Shown piece by piece: positions 18,658 to 29,221 of a stretch of 55,419 nucleotides of DNA. Within the stretch, counting starts at the first letter, position 1; each line of letters opens with the position of its first letter. The stretch is from NCBI GenBank assembly GCA_002842135.1, contig PHCD01000001.1, positions 1 through 55,419 of the forward strand, in the 5' to 3' direction. Made by a program: the position numbers and the translations under genes. The DNA comes from Betaproteobacteria bacterium HGW-Betaproteobacteria-8 (lineage in GTDB: Bacteria; Pseudomonadota; Gammaproteobacteria; Burkholderiales; Methylophilaceae). Below the pieces are notes generated by a model that searched no databases, was not told where the DNA came from, and saw only the letters and a program-made list of their open reading frames with translations.

Positions 18658-18690
18658 TGATGACCTCTCCAGCGGCATTCAGCATACCTA

Positions 18691-19995
18691 TCAGGATGAA
18701 ATGTTGCTTGTTACTGTCGGTAAAATCCGCATGACTTCAGCCACAGTAAAAAATGATCCGAACACGATTATTCTATCATTTTTGCCTGCATCCAGACAGG
18801 CTTGCCTGAATGCATCTGTCAGATTGGCAAAGCCCAGAATTTTCTCCCCGGCGCCAATTTCGTTAAACGTTTCAATGAGCTGCGCCACACTGGCTGCGCG
18901 TACATGATCAACCGAGGATAGGTACCATGCGTCTATTTCTGGAACAAGCGCCGTAATCACACCGGCGACATCCTTGTCAGCCAGCATGGAAAAAACTGCA
19001 ATTGTCTTGCCTGCCGGTTTTGTCTGATGCAGGTTCTCGGCCAAGGCAATTGCTGCATGAGGGTTATGTGTCACATCCAGGATGACTTGCGGATCCGTTC
19101 CAACCACCTGAAAACGGCCGGCAAGTCTCACAGCATTCAAGCCTGTGACAATAGCATCGTCATTGGTGGGCAATAATGTTTGCATGGCTTCAATAGCCGC
19201 AAGTGCACATGCGGCATTGCCCAACTGGAAATCACCCTTGAGTGCCGGAAAAGGCAGATTTTCAATTGTTCTTGCACCAACAAAATCCCAACTATCCCCG
19301 TGGGCCCATACATTAAAATCCCGCCCAAGCACTCTGAGATTGGCGCCTGTTGTCAGCGCATGCTTCACCAATGTGCCTGGTGGTGAAGGATCACCACATA
19401 TAGCGGGAATATCGCGACGAAAAATACCGGCCTTCTCGAAGCCTATGCTTTCGCGGCTATCGCCGAGGAAATCGATGTGGTCAATGTCTACCGTTGTCAC
19501 AATCGTGCAATTTGGCTCAAACACATTAACGGCATCCAGCCTACCGCCCAAGCCGACCTCCAGTATGCCAAGCTCGACTTTCTGCTGGATAAAACACCAG
19601 ACTGCAGCCAGCGTACCGAACTCGAAATAGGTCAGCTGTATTTCCTGCCGCGCAGCCTCGACAGCAGCAAAGGCAGACAACAGGAGGCTGTCCGAAACTT
19701 CCTCGGTATCAATTCTGACGCGCTCGTTATAGCGCAGTAGATGGGGTGAGCTGTAACTGGCTACACGGTAGCCAGCCTGATGATAGATACTTTCCAGCAT
19801 GGCGCAGGTAGATCCCTTGCCATTTGTACCGCCGACGATAATCAATGGGAAATCGGGGTTAAGACCAAGCCGGTTTTTGACCTCATAGACACGATCCAGA
19901 CCCATGGCAATGGATTTAGGATGCAAGGCTTCAATGTAGTGAAGCCAACCTGCCACATCAGATGGCAGGGAAGAATTCGAACCCACAGGCGTCAA
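18691..19995 (-). CDS. folC: Bifunctional folylpolyglutamate synthase / dihydrofolate synthase
   Basis: ATP-dependent ligase that adds glutamate to dihydropteroate and tetrahydrofolate. 434 residues, usual size. Mur-ligase type P-loop VGGTNGKGSTCAMLESI near residue 60, followed by SYSSPHLLRYNERVRID. VGLGGRLDAVN and TTVDIDHIDFLGDS line the nucleotide/folate site. DVTHNPHA marks the C-terminal domain. It lies 8 bases after accD and 12 before dedD. Confidence 0.97.
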   Translation of the reverse strand: MTPVGSNSSLPSDVAGWLHYIEALHPKSIAMGLDRVYEVKNRLGLNPDFPLIIVGGTNGKGSTCAMLESIYHQAGYRVASYSSPHLLRYNERVRIDTEEVSDSLLLSAFAAVEAARQEIQLTYFEFGTLAAVWCFIQQKVELGILEVGLGGRLDAVNVFEPNCTIVTTVDIDHIDFLGDSRESIGFEKAGIFRRDIPAICGDPSPPGTLVKHALTTGANLRVLGRDFNVWAHGDSWDFVGARTIENLPFPALKGDFQLGNAACALAAIEAMQTLLPTNDDAIVTGLNAVRLAGRFQVVGTDPQVILDVTHNPHAAIALAENLHQTKPAGKTIAVFSMLADKDVAGVITALVPEIDAWYLSSVDHVRAASVAQLIETFNEIGAGEKILGFANLTDAFRQACLDAGKNDRIIVFGSFFTVAEVMRILPTVTSNISS

Positions 19996-20003
19996 ATCCA
20001 GCT

Positions 20004-20870
20004 TCAGGCGACGGCAGGCAATCGCTGCATGGCAGTGATCAAGGTAGCGAGTTTGTCACGCAGCTGACGACGGTCGACAATCATATCGATAGCGCCATGT
20101 TCGAGCAGGAATTCTGCACGCTGAAAACCATCAGGGAGTGTTTCGCGCACGGTTTGTTCAATCACACGTGGGCCGGCAAAGCCAATCAAGGCATTTGGCT
20201 CTGCAATAATGACATCACCTAACATGGCAAAGCTGGCAGAAACCCCACCCATGGTTGGATCGGTCAGTACCGAAATATAAGGCAGGCCAGCCTGGCTCAG
20301 CTGCGTCAATGCCGCACTGGTTTTAGCCATCTGCATCAATGAAAACAGACCTTCCTGCATGCGCGCTCCACCGCTGGCTGAGACACAGACAAACGGCATC
20401 TTATGCTCGATGCAGGTTTTTATGCCACGACTGAAGCGTTCACCCATCACGGAGCCCATGGACCCCCCCATGAACTTGAATTCAAACGCAGCAACCACTG
20501 CAGGAATGGTTTTAATACTACCCTGCATCACCACCAGCGAGTCAGTCTCGCCCAGTTCGGACTGTGTAGCCTTCAACCTGTCAGCATAGCGTTTGGTATC
20601 CTTGAATTTTAGCGGATCAACCGGCTGCACATCTGCACCAATCTCAAAACGACCTTCGGCATCGAGCAACAGATCCAGCCTTCTTCTGGCGGAGACGCGA
20701 TGGTGATGGCCACATTTTGGGCAGACCTCGGCATTGCCTTCCAAGTCACTACGATAAAGCACAGCATCACATGATGGACACTTACTCCACAATCCTTCGG
20801 GTACGTTTTTTTTGCTAGCCCCCTGAGTGCGATTTATTTTTGGCGGTAATAATTTTTGCAACCAGCTCAT
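20004..20870 (-). CDS. accD: Acetyl-CoA carboxylase carboxyltransferase subunit beta
   Basis: 288-residue subunit that with AccA transfers carboxyl from biotin to acetyl-CoA, starting fatty acid synthesis. The N-terminal zinc ribbon is visible as [26 protein letters not shown] (residues about 31-56 contain C34 and C37 then two later Cys). The crotonase-like domain has [21 protein letters not shown] and [17 protein letters not shown]. It sits 14 bases after trpA, the standard trpBA-accD-folC order. Confidence 0.98.
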   Translation of the reverse strand: MSWLQKLLPPKINRTQGASKKNVPEGLWSKCPSCDAVLYRSDLEGNAEVCPKCGHHHRVSARRRLDLLLDAEGRFEIGADVQPVDPLKFKDTKRYADRLKATQSELGETDSLVVMQGSIKTIPAVVAAFEFKFMGGSMGSVMGERFSRGIKTCIEHKMPFVCVSASGGARMQEGLFSLMQMAKTSAALTQLSQAGLPYISVLTDPTMGGVSASFAMLGDVIIAEPNALIGFAGPRVIEQTVRETLPDGFQRAEFLLEHGAIDMIVDRRQLRDKLATLITAMQRLPAVA

Positions 20871-20884
20871 AGTCTTTCCCTCGT

Positions 20885-21685
20885 CTAGTTGGAGTCTATC
20901 GCAACTCGCAACTCGCTTGTTAACGTAGCAAGATTGCTGAGTAGTTCTTGTTCTGATGAATTTTCAATTTCCTGCACCATACGACTGCCAACAACAATCG
21001 CATCGGCAATGACCGCCACCTGCCTGGCAGTTGCTGCGTCGCGCACACCGAAGCCGACACCAATTGGTAGCCGGGTTTTATTGCGGATACCGCGCAAGCG
21101 TTCTGTTACTTGTGCAATGTCCAGATTCTGCGAACCGGTAACACCCTTTAACGATACATAATAAACAAAACCGCTGGCCTGCTGCACGATAGTATCGATG
21201 CGTGAAGCTTCTGTTGTTGGGGACAAGAGGAAAATCGGATCTATATCGCGACTCTTCAACAAAGCCACAAATTCAGTGCACTCCTCCGGGGGGTAATCAA
21301 CTGTCAGCACGCCATCAACACCGACAGCTTTAGCATGATCGACAAAAGTTTCGATACCCATGGCCTCTACCGGATTAGCATAACCCATCAGGATAATAGG
21401 TGTTTCGGCATCCTCGGATCGGAAGTTTCTGACCATCTCAAGAACATCGCCCAGACCTACATGATGTGCCAACGCACGTTCGCTAGCACGCTGAATCACA
21501 GGGCCATCCGCCATTGGGTCGGAAAACGGGACGCCCAGCTCTATCATATCTGCGCCGCTTTCAACCAATGCATGCATCAGATTAACGGTGTGTTTAGGAT
21601 GCGGATCACCTGCAGTGATATAAGGAATGAGCGCTTTTTTGTTCTGTTGTGCAAGCTTGGCAAAAGTCGATTGGATACGGGACAT
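20885..21685 (-). CDS. trpA: Tryptophan synthase alpha subunit
   Basis: Cleaves indole-3-glycerol phosphate to indole and glyceraldehyde 3-phosphate in the alpha2beta2 complex. 266 residues. TIM-barrel signatures: [15 protein letters not shown], the catalytic Glu in [26 protein letters not shown] (about residue 49), Asp in [13 protein letters not shown], and phosphate-binding VGFGV and [11 protein letters not shown]. Follows trpB by 37 bases. Confidence 0.98.
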   Translation of the reverse strand: MSRIQSTFAKLAQQNKKALIPYITAGDPHPKHTVNLMHALVESGADMIELGVPFSDPMADGPVIQRASERALAHHVGLGDVLEMVRNFRSEDAETPIILMGYANPVEAMGIETFVDHAKAVGVDGVLTVDYPPEECTEFVALLKSRDIDPIFLLSPTTEASRIDTIVQQASGFVYYVSLKGVTGSQNLDIAQVTERLRGIRNKTRLPIGVGFGVRDAATARQVAVIADAIVVGSRMVQEIENSSEQELLSNLATLTSELRVAIDSN

Positions 21686-21722
21686 GAATGAATTTTCTGT
21701 AATGCGGTAGGTTATGGGAAAA

Positions 21723-22925
21723 CTAGAGTTCGATACCTGAAAGTCTTGCCACGGTATTGATATCCTTATCGCCGCGCCCCGAGAGGTTCACGAGCAGCAC
21801 CTTATCCGTAGGCATGGTAGCGGCCAGTTTCATGGCATATGCGATGGCATGGCTGGACTCCAGCGCCGGAATGATCCCCTCGGTACGACACAAGGTATGA
21901 AAGGCATTCATTGCTTCGTCATCGGTAACGGCGACATACTCTGCACGATGGGTATCTTTCAGCCAGGCATGTTCCGGACCGACGCCAGGATAATCCAGGC
22001 CAGCAGAAATTGAGTGCGTTTCTATAATCTGGCCATTCTTGTCCTGCATCAGGTAGGTACGATTTCCATGCAACACCCCTACCGGACTGTTGGCTGTCAG
22101 TGGCGCCGCATGCTTGCCGGTCTCGAGACCATAACCTGCAGCTTCTACGCCGATCAACTTGACGTTCTCTTCATCGATGTAGGGATAGAAGATACCCATG
22201 GCATTGGAACCACCGCCAACACAGGCAATCACGGCATCTGGCTGGCGACCGATCATTTCCAGCATTTGCTGTTTGGCCTCAACGCCAATCACAGCCTGGA
22301 AATCACGCACCATCATCGGATATGGATGTGGGCCTGCCACAGTGCCAATAATGTAAAAGGTGTCGGCAACATTGGTGACCCAGTCACGCATCGCTTCGTT
22401 CAGCGCGTCCTTCAAGGTCTTTGAACCAGACTCAACAGGAACTACGGTTGCGCCCAGCAGCTTCATACGATAGACATTTGGCGCTTGGCGTTTTACATCT
22501 TCCGAACCCATGTAAACAACACACTCAAGACCCAATCTCGCAGCAATTGTCGCAGTCGCTACACCATGCTGCCCCGCGCCGGTTTCTGCAATAACCCGGG
22601 GCTTGCCCATACGCTTGGCCAGCAAAGCCTGTCCAACCGTGTTATTGATCTTGTGTGCGCCAGTGTGATTAAGGTCCTCACGCTTGAAATAGATGCGTGC
22701 ACCGCCAATCTTTTCTGACAATCGTTGTGCGTAATAGACAGGGCTTGGGCGACCGACAAAATGCTTGAGGTCATAGGCAAACTCAGCGAGAAATTCTGGA
22801 TCATGGCGATATTTCTCATACATCAGCCGCAACTCTTCCAGCGCTTCGATCAAAGTCTCGGCGACAAAAATGCCGCCATAAGGGCCGAAATGACCGCGTT
22901 CATCCGGCATATCATAAACTTGCAT
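21723..22925 (-). CDS. trpB: Tryptophan synthase beta subunit
   Basis: PLP enzyme condensing indole and serine. 400 residues. The PLP lysine lies in [23 protein letters not shown] (about residue 90); catalytic Glu in [13 protein letters not shown]; phosphate loop GGGSNAMG. The C-terminal [13 protein letters not shown] is conserved. The start overlaps the end of trpF by 14 bases, suggesting translational coupling. Confidence 0.99.
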   Translation of the reverse strand: MQVYDMPDERGHFGPYGGIFVAETLIEALEELRLMYEKYRHDPEFLAEFAYDLKHFVGRPSPVYYAQRLSEKIGGARIYFKREDLNHTGAHKINNTVGQALLAKRMGKPRVIAETGAGQHGVATATIAARLGLECVVYMGSEDVKRQAPNVYRMKLLGATVVPVESGSKTLKDALNEAMRDWVTNVADTFYIIGTVAGPHPYPMMVRDFQAVIGVEAKQQMLEMIGRQPDAVIACVGGGSNAMGIFYPYIDEENVKLIGVEAAGYGLETGKHAAPLTANSPVGVLHGNRTYLMQDKNGQIIETHSISAGLDYPGVGPEHAWLKDTHRAEYVAVTDDEAMNAFHTLCRTEGIIPALESSHAIAYAMKLAATMPTDKVLLVNLSGRGDKDINTVARLSGIEL

Positions 22926-23535
22926 GACTCACTCCTCGCATGAATGCGGCAATCTTGTCCGCATCCTTGATTCCTTTATTAATTTCCACGCCACCACTGA
23001 CATCCACTGCGTAAGGCTGTACCTGTTTCAATGCCAGACTTATGTTTTCCGGTGTCAGGCCACCTGCCAGCACCACGGGCATGGACAATGTTTTAGGGAT
23101 GACATTCCAGTCGAAAATCTGACCTGTCCCGCCCGGCACACCTTCGATAAAAGCGTCCAGAAGCAGGGCTTTGGCTTGTTTAAAATCTTCCGCGTATTGT
23201 AACAAATTTGTGTCTGCTTTCATGCGAATTGCCTTCATATAAGGCATGCCAAATTGTTCGCATGCCTGAGGAGACTCATCGCCATGAAACTGCAGAATAT
23301 CCAGGCGCACCTGTTCCAGAACCTGCCGGATTTCACCTGGTTCTGCATCGACAAACAAGCCGACGACACTGACAAACGGGGGAAGGCTGGCAACGATCTC
23401 TGCCGCTCGCTGCAGGCTGACATAGCGCGGACTGGGTCGGTAAAACACCAGGCCAATGGCATCGCAACCTGCCGCCACAGCAATCCTGGCATCTTCTACC
23501 CGTGTTATCCCGCAAATTTTGACTCGTGTACGCAA
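22912..23535 (-). CDS. trpF: Phosphoribosylanthranilate isomerase
   Basis: Third enzyme of the tryptophan branch, a TIM barrel of 207 residues. Catalytic Cys in [15 protein letters not shown] and Asp in [21 protein letters not shown]-terminal [10 protein letters not shown] and DVSGGVE bind phosphate. The start is set at TTG 23535, eight bases after GAAGG, because the protein then has family length and begins at the first strand. An in-frame ATG at 23694 would add 53 residues and run inside truA. Overlaps trpB by 14 bases. Confidence 0.93.
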   Translation of the reverse strand: MRTRVKICGITRVEDARIAVAAGCDAIGLVFYRPSPRYVSLQRAAEIVASLPPFVSVVGLFVDAEPGEIRQVLEQVRLDILQFHGDESPQACEQFGMPYMKAIRMKADTNLLQYAEDFKQAKALLLDAFIEGVPGGTGQIFDWNVIPKTLSMPVVLAGGLTPENISLALKQVQPYAVDVSGGVEINKGIKDADKIAAFMRGVSHASL

Positions 23536-23645
23536 ATGAAAACCTTCGCTATGGCCATTAGCCGCTATTTTATAGCGGTTATCCGATTGCCGTGAGATTT
23601 TTGCATCAAGCTGACACGACGGCATGAAGTCTTGAGTTGTCCTGA

Positions 23646-24431
23646 TTAAACAAAAATTCTGCTCAAATCCCTTCGCACTTCCGGCAAGCCCCATTTCTCG
23701 TCATAGCCTATGCCAGTAAGATACAGGCCATCAGGAGAAAAAGTAGGTGGTGCCAGCTTTCTATCCTTACTGAGAAGAAGTTCCTGGATATATTCCAGCG
23801 GATGATTGCCTTTGCCGACATAAACCAGGGCGCCAACCATATTACGAACCTGGTGATGCAAAAAAGCGTTAGCACGGAAGTTGAAGATAAAGCGCCCTTC
23901 CCGGCCGCTGACTTCCGCTACTTGCATATTTTTTACCGGTGACCTGGCCTGGCACTCCGCAGCACGGAAGGCGCTGAAATCATGCTCGCCCAATAGAAAA
24001 CTTGCCGCCTGTTGCATGGCTTGCAAGTCAAGTGGCTGATGAAACCAGCCGGCCTTGCCCGCCATCACTGCAGGTGCTACTGCCTGGTTGATCAAAAGAT
24101 ACTGGTAGCTACGCTCATAGGCGGAAAATCGTGCATGGAATCCCGTATCCACCACCTTCGCCCAAAGCACGCGAACACCCTCAGGTAAATGTGCGTTGAC
24201 TCCTCTTACCCAGGCGTTGTCCGGCCTGACAGTTTGCGTATCAAAATGCACCACCTGGCATAATGCATGAACACCTGTATCTGTGCGCCCCGCTGCAATG
24301 ACACCAACCTCATGGCCGGCAAGTATAGCGAGTGCACTTTGCAACCTGTCCTGGATGCCGCAGCCACAACTTTGGCTTTGCCAGCCGCAAAAACCTTTGC
24401 CGTCATATTCAAGTCCCAAGGCTATACGCAT
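23646..24431 (-). CDS. truA: tRNA pseudouridine(38-40) synthase TruA
   Basis: Modifies U38-U40 in the anticodon arm of many tRNAs. 261 residues from the ATG at 24431, which has GGAG ten bases upstream; this gives the usual MRIALGLEYDGKGFCGWQSQ start. The catalytic Asp lies in AAGRTDTGVHALCQVVHFD (about residue 60). Later motifs FRANAFLHHQVRNMVGALVYVG and APTFSPDGLYL-type end are typical (here APPTFSPDGLYLTGI). It overlaps the upstream CbiQ-like gene by 10 bases. Confidence 0.96.
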   Translation of the reverse strand: MRIALGLEYDGKGFCGWQSQSCGCGIQDRLQSALAILAGHEVGVIAAGRTDTGVHALCQVVHFDTQTVRPDNAWVRGVNAHLPEGVRVLWAKVVDTGFHARFSAYERSYQYLLINQAVAPAVMAGKAGWFHQPLDLQAMQQAASFLLGEHDFSAFRAAECQARSPVKNMQVAEVSGREGRFIFNFRANAFLHHQVRNMVGALVYVGKGNHPLEYIQELLLSKDRKLAPPTFSPDGLYLTGIGYDEKWGLPEVRRDLSRIFV

Positions 24432-25072
24432 AACAAGCCAGCTCCAAGCAGGGTTAAACAAATTAGCGCCAGTATATCCCTGCGCCTCATTTCAGGTCGC
24501 TGCAGAACGATCCGTTCCGGCGCTGTTGCCTCGATTTCAAGCACCTGTTCCATATTCATCAACTGATGCAGCGAATTCTTTTGCCGCGTTTTCATGCCAT
24601 GTTCTACATAATACAAGGTCAACCATAGCCTTACTGCGAAACGCTCCGGATCCAGTCCTGAATACCTGAATGGACGGGCCAGATAATAGAGACCCGACAG
24701 CAATTGATCGCGATCGGTTGTCACCAGCAATAACGCCAAACCAGCGAGAATCGACGCCAGTCGCAATGCCTGCTCAATTCCCGCAACAATGCCTTCATAG
24801 GTTGGCGCTATTGAATAGCCACTGGAAATATATTCACCAGGGGTATTGAACGCATAGACAATAAATAAAAACAGCAGGATGTAGCGCACCCGTTTCAGTA
24901 TCTTCAGAAATTCAGCCAATCCCGGGAAGCTGCTCCATCGACATTTTAAAAAATCAAAACAGAACAGGCTTACCAACATCAGGATACACGCCAGATACAG
25001 GGCATAGCCGCTCAAGCCGTAGATCAGGACGGCAAATACAAACAAGGCAATGATGCGAACTGAAGGATGCAT
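24422..25072 (-). CDS. CbiQ/EcfT-like transmembrane protein
   Basis: 216-residue integral membrane protein with about five spans. The pattern resembles the T-component of energy-coupling factor transporters: an early paired-helix region, TYEGIVAGIEQALRLASILAGLALLL, then TTDRDQLLSGLYYLARPFRYSGLDPERFAVRLWLTLYYVE, which matches the region leading to the coupling helices. No ATPase or S-component gene is adjacent, so a vitamin or metal transport role is unproven. Proteins of this type between fimV and truA recur in related bacteria. Start lies 26 bases after the fimV terminator. Confidence 0.75.
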   Translation of the reverse strand: MHPSVRIIALFVFAVLIYGLSGYALYLACILMLVSLFCFDFLKCRWSSFPGLAEFLKILKRVRYILLFLFIVYAFNTPGEYISSGYSIAPTYEGIVAGIEQALRLASILAGLALLLVTTDRDQLLSGLYYLARPFRYSGLDPERFAVRLWLTLYYVEHGMKTRQKNSLHQLMNMEQVLEIEATAPERIVLQRPEMRRRDILALICLTLLGAGLLCV

Positions 25073-25097
25073 AATTAGAATATGAAGCCAATAAAAA

Positions 25098-25120
25098 AGC
25101 CGGGCAAGAAGCCCGGCTTC
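25098..25120 (-). terminator. Intrinsic terminator after fimV
   Basis: AAGCCGGGC / GCCCGGCTT, 9-bp perfect stem with an AAGAA loop; the minus strand continues TTTTTTATTGG. It lies 18 bases after the fimV stop. Confidence 0.9.
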
Positions 25121-25138
25121 ATTAAATCACAATTGCTA

Positions 25139-27961
25139 TCAGGTCAGGCTGCTTAATAACTCCTGGCCTCGCTGACGTTGCCTTGGGCCACCTTCCTTGA
25201 GCACCTCATCTAGCAACTCACGCGCGCCTTCATTATCACCCATGTCCATATAAGCCGTGACGAGATCCAGCTTGGTATTAACCTCTTCCGACTCATTCTC
25301 GCCAGCCACAACACCATCGATAGCACTGGCCTCATCGCTGTCACCAATATCAAGGCTGATGCCGGACAAATCCATTTCCATGGCTTTGCCGCTGTCGCTT
25401 ACCACTTCACTCAAACCTTCAAACTGGTCTTCAGCAGTCGTGGCCTCGCCACCCAGATCAAAATTGAAATCCAGCGCAGACACATCTTCTTTAGAGGCTT
25501 CAGGTGCAATTTCTGCTTCTATTTCAGGTTCTGCAGGGCTTGCAAGCTCAAAACCACTGTTGAATTCACCGATATCCAACAAATTGGATGTCTCGCTTTC
25601 CGTGTCAGCTGTCTCAGCCTTGAGATTCAAATCCGGCACTTCAAGATTGGGGATGGTTTCACTGAAACTCGGGGCTTCGAACTGCACAGTCTTTGCCTCG
25701 AATGGCACCTCATCCCCAGTAGCCGCCGGGGACTCGATTACCGGGCTAGCCTCTTCAGTTACTGTACCGAAATCCATGTTGAAATCGATTTCGCCAGCTT
25801 GACTCGGGTTTTCCGCCATCTGAACAGCATCGCTTGCAGAAACTTCCGCTACGTCAGAAACTGGTTCACTCGCAGCTTCTGTTGTATCAAAGCCCAGATC
25901 GAAATCAAGTGAACTGTCCGCAGACTCAGCCTTTGCTGATTCAGTATCAGCAACTGATTCTTCACCCAGGGAGAAATCAAGACTGGTTTCTGTCATGAGC
26001 TCTGCGCTATCGAAATCGCTCGTATCCAGTTTGCTCATGTCGGATGATCCAGATTCGGCAGAGGCTACGTCAGCCACGGCTGCACCTGCAACATTCACCT
26101 TACTGAGGTCATACAATGGATTATTGGGCTCCAGTTTCTGGCCTATCTCTGCCACTTTCACCCATACCGGATCATTTGAACCCAAGGTTGAGTAAAGCTC
26201 GCCAGCAACCGCTTCGAAAGCGGAGGTATCGTTACGGGCTGCAAAAATTTCCAGCAATTTCAAATGCAGTTCATAACGTGTAGGCTCTTTGGAGATCGCA
26301 TCATTAAGAATCTCTTCAGCCTGCGAATCGCGTCCGTAAGCCATGTAGACTTCGGCTTCCGCAATCGGATCAACATCGTGTGTGTCGATCATGCCACTTG
26401 GGTTCTGGGAAAAATTGGTCAGGAATGAGGTGTCGCCGGTATCCACTGTGCCGCCTGAGGTGTTACCAAACACCGTATTGGCTTTAAGCCCACCCGCAGT
26501 CAGGATGCCCTGCTCAAAACTGTCAAGGTTGCGCTTGCGACGATTACGTATAAACAACCAACCGCCGGCCAACAATACCAAGGCGCCTGCGGCTATGCCT
26601 ATTACTGGGGCATTGTTGACCAATCCATCAATCAGGCCTGGCTCCTCAATCGGCTCGGGTACGGCTACCGGCCGTTTCTTGGCAACTGGCTTGGGCTCTT
26701 CCACCTTGGGTGTTTCTGTAGCAACCGGAGGAGTCGTCTCTGCAGGTGCCACTTCTGGCTTGGCGATAGCATCGATTTCAGCTGGTGTTGCTGCAGCCGT
26801 CGAATCTGGCACTGCAGCAGCCTGGTCCTGCAGACCGGCCAATGTCTTGTCTTTGATGGTAAGCAGTTCCTGCAAATCTGCGATTTGCTTTTCAAGCATT
26901 ACTACACGCTCATTTGCCTCATCAACACTTTTCTGACGAGCGACATTTTCTTCCTGCATTGCGCTAAGCTTGTCTTGCAGGGCTTTGGCATCAGCGCCAT
27001 TGGCAGCAGATTGCGCTTCACTCTTGGAAAGCTTGACCACATCTCTTGGGCCAGCCGCTTGAGGGGCAGCCTTATCTTCGGTAGCAGCCCTCAATTTTCC
27101 TGAGGCGGCCTGATCGCCTGCGTCCTCGGCTGTGGGTTCTGCCTCGGCGACAATACCGGCCAGCTTGTTACGATAGGCGTTCCAGTCAGAAGTCTGGACA
27201 CGGACTTCTTTCGCAGCTTCCTTCTGATTGACTGCCGACAACTCTTCACTGGTCGGCGCTTTGATAATTTGACCGACTTTCAGGCGATGCATATTCTCGC
27301 CGGTAAATGCCTGAGTATTGGCACGATAAATAGCAACCAGCATCTGGTCTAGGCTATAGCCCTCTATTTGCATGTCCTTGGCAATCTTGCTCAAGGTATC
27401 GCCAGATTTAGTGGTGTACTCCTCTTCAGGAATTTTAGCTGGAACCGGTGCTGATGCCATAGGCTCGGCAGGTGTAGCTGGCGTTTGTATGGCAACAGGC
27501 GCCGGCACTGGCGCGATCTCAGCGGGGGCTGTGACGATGTTTGATGTTTGTGTGTCTTGGTAGCCTGGAGGATCCAGCAATACCGTATATTCCCGAAGCA
27601 GGCGGCCGGTTGCCCAATCAACCTGAATCAGCATATCCAGGAAAGGATCATCAACCGGTTGTCGTGTTGCCAGCTTGAGCATGGCGCTACCGTCCGGTTT
27701 TTTGACGACTTCAATTTGTATTGCGCCATGTATTGAAGTGCGCTCTATGCCTTGAACCGCATAGGCTTCCTGGGGGGCTATTGCAGCACTGAGGGATGAA
27801 AGCTCTTCCGGTGTAGTAGACACCAGATCAATTTCAGCCCGGAGAGGTTCACCAAGACCTGAAATGACCGTTAATTTACCAAGCCCTGCCGATTGAGCTG
27901 AGAATGGCAAAAATGCAAAACATACCGCCAATGCAATTTGCTTGTAATTAGACTTATGCAC
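25139..27961 (-). CDS. fimV: FimV/HubP-family polar protein with LysM domain
   Basis: 940-residue inner-membrane protein. Signal sequence at residues 1-24 (AVCFAFLPFSAQSAG), then the FimV N-terminal domain beginning LGKLTVISGLGEPLRAEIDL, and a LysM motif (EEYTTKSGDTLSKIAKDMQI) near residue 180. Next come a coiled coil (about 320-375), a single span PVIGIAAGALVLLAGGWLFI followed by RNRRKR, and a long acidic cytoplasmic part. The C-terminal FimV helix reads LDLVTAYMDMGDNEGARELLDEVLKEG. The family supports type IV pilus assembly, twitching and polar organisation. Follows asd, as in other betaproteobacteria. Confidence 0.95.
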   Translation of the reverse strand: MHKSNYKQIALAVCFAFLPFSAQSAGLGKLTVISGLGEPLRAEIDLVSTTPEELSSLSAAIAPQEAYAVQGIERTSIHGAIQIEVVKKPDGSAMLKLATRQPVDDPFLDMLIQVDWATGRLLREYTVLLDPPGYQDTQTSNIVTAPAEIAPVPAPVAIQTPATPAEPMASAPVPAKIPEEEYTTKSGDTLSKIAKDMQIEGYSLDQMLVAIYRANTQAFTGENMHRLKVGQIIKAPTSEELSAVNQKEAAKEVRVQTSDWNAYRNKLAGIVAEAEPTAEDAGDQAASGKLRAATEDKAAPQAAGPRDVVKLSKSEAQSAANGADAKALQDKLSAMQEENVARQKSVDEANERVVMLEKQIADLQELLTIKDKTLAGLQDQAAAVPDSTAAATPAEIDAIAKPEVAPAETTPPVATETPKVEEPKPVAKKRPVAVPEPIEEPGLIDGLVNNAPVIGIAAGALVLLAGGWLFIRNRRKRNLDSFEQGILTAGGLKANTVFGNTSGGTVDTGDTSFLTNFSQNPSGMIDTHDVDPIAEAEVYMAYGRDSQAEEILNDAISKEPTRYELHLKLLEIFAARNDTSAFEAVAGELYSTLGSNDPVWVKVAEIGQKLEPNNPLYDLSKVNVAGAAVADVASAESGSSDMSKLDTSDFDSAELMTETSLDFSLGEESVADTESAKAESADSSLDFDLGFDTTEAASEPVSDVAEVSASDAVQMAENPSQAGEIDFNMDFGTVTEEASPVIESPAATGDEVPFEAKTVQFEAPSFSETIPNLEVPDLNLKAETADTESETSNLLDIGEFNSGFELASPAEPEIEAEIAPEASKEDVSALDFNFDLGGEATTAEDQFEGLSEVVSDSGKAMEMDLSGISLDIGDSDEASAIDGVVAGENESEEVNTKLDLVTAYMDMGDNEGARELLDEVLKEGGPRQRQRGQELLSSLT

Positions 27962-28024
27962 TATCCCACCCTTACCGATCTTATAGTCGCTTTATTAAAT
28001 TAACATCAAATAGTTAGACATGCA

Positions 28025-28054
28025 AGCTCATACCACACATTATATTTGTGAGCT
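28025..28054 (-). promoter_or_regulatory. Possible fimV promoter inside an inverted repeat
   Basis: A TATAAT box on the minus strand (28044-28039) lies at the centre of AGCTCATA / TGTGAGCT (8-bp arms with one G-T pair). The -35 region is weak. A palindrome over a -10 would suit a repressor, but none is known. Confidence 0.3.
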
Positions 28055-28098
28055 ATCTGGAAAGGAATTCAGACAGGGAAATCCTCTCTAAACTTCAT

Positions 28099-29211
28099 TC
28101 AATTCTCTACCAATATCCTGAGCATTCTTCGCAAAGGCTCAGCAGCTCCCCATAACAATTGATCCCCGACTGTAAAGGCCGCCAGATAGTCATCACCCAT
28201 GCTCATTTTGCGCAAGCGGCCGACAGGCGTATCCAGGGTACCGGTCACTGCAGCTGGCGTAAGCTGCTGCATAGTCACTTCGCGCTCATTGGGGATCACT
28301 TTCGCCCATGGGTTCGCATTGGCAATCAAACCATGAATATCGTCCATTGGAACATTTTTCTTGAGCTTGATCGTCAGCGCCTGAGAATGGCAACGCATGG
28401 CACCAATGCGTACACAAAGCCCATCGATTGGAATCGGCGCGTTTTCCAGACCAAGAATCTTGTTGGTTTCAGCTGCACCCTTCCACTCTTCCTTGCTCTG
28501 GCCGTTACCCAGATCCTTGTCTATCCATGGGATCAAGCTACCTGCCAGCGGCACGCCAAAATGTGCGGTAGGGAAATGCTGGTCGCGCAAAGTACCGGCC
28601 ACTTCACGATCGATATCCAGAATGGCCGAAGCAGGGTCTGCCAGCAAATCACTTGCCACACGATGCGCCTCGCCCATCTGCCTCAACAACTCGCGCATAT
28701 TCTGGGCACCGGCACCGGAGGCTGCCTGGTAAGTCATCGCACTGACCCATTCGACCAGATTCTCACGGAACAAGCCACCCAGGGACATCAACATCAACGA
28801 AACTGTGCAGTTGCCGCCAATCCAGTTCTTGCTTCCCTTGGCCAGCGCATTATCAATCACACTGCGATTGACCGGATCCAGGACAATAACGGCATCCTGC
28901 TCCATACGCAGTGTCGAAGCGGCATCAATCCAATGACCACCCCAGCCTTCCCCACGCAATTTAGGGAAAATTTCAGTGGTGTAGTCACCCCCCTGACAAG
29001 AAACAATGATATCCATCGCCTTCAACTCGGCAATGTTTCTGGCATCTTTCAGTGGCGACACATCGCAGCCGACGTTTGGCCCCTGCCCACCCGCTTGGGA
29101 AGTCGTGAAAAATACCGGCTCGATCAGTGCAAAGTCATTTTCTTCGCGCATGCGCTGCATGAGCACAGAGCCCACCATGCCACGCCAGCCAATAAAACCA
29201 ACTTTCATCAT
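28099..29211 (-). CDS. asd: Aspartate-semialdehyde dehydrogenase
   Basis: Reduces aspartyl phosphate to aspartate semialdehyde, the branch point to Lys/diaminopimelate, Thr and Met. 370-371 residues, the length of the Gram-negative form. Rossmann start [20 protein letters not shown]; the catalytic Cys in [19 protein letters not shown] (about residue 135); His in [16 protein letters not shown]. The start is placed at 29211 (tandem ATG codons after GAGGG); an ATG at 29256 would overlap the leuB end and add 15 residues with no homology. Confidence 0.97.
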   Translation of the reverse strand: MMKVGFIGWRGMVGSVLMQRMREENDFALIEPVFFTTSQAGGQGPNVGCDVSPLKDARNIAELKAMDIIVSCQGGDYTTEIFPKLRGEGWGGHWIDAASTLRMEQDAVIVLDPVNRSVIDNALAKGSKNWIGGNCTVSLMLMSLGGLFRENLVEWVSAMTYQAASGAGAQNMRELLRQMGEAHRVASDLLADPASAILDIDREVAGTLRDQHFPTAHFGVPLAGSLIPWIDKDLGNGQSKEEWKGAAETNKILGLENAPIPIDGLCVRIGAMRCHSQALTIKLKKNVPMDDIHGLIANANPWAKVIPNEREVTMQQLTPAAVTGTLDTPVGRLRKMSMGDDYLAAFTVGDQLLWGAAEPLRRMLRILVEN

Positions 29212-29221
29212 ATTCTTACCC

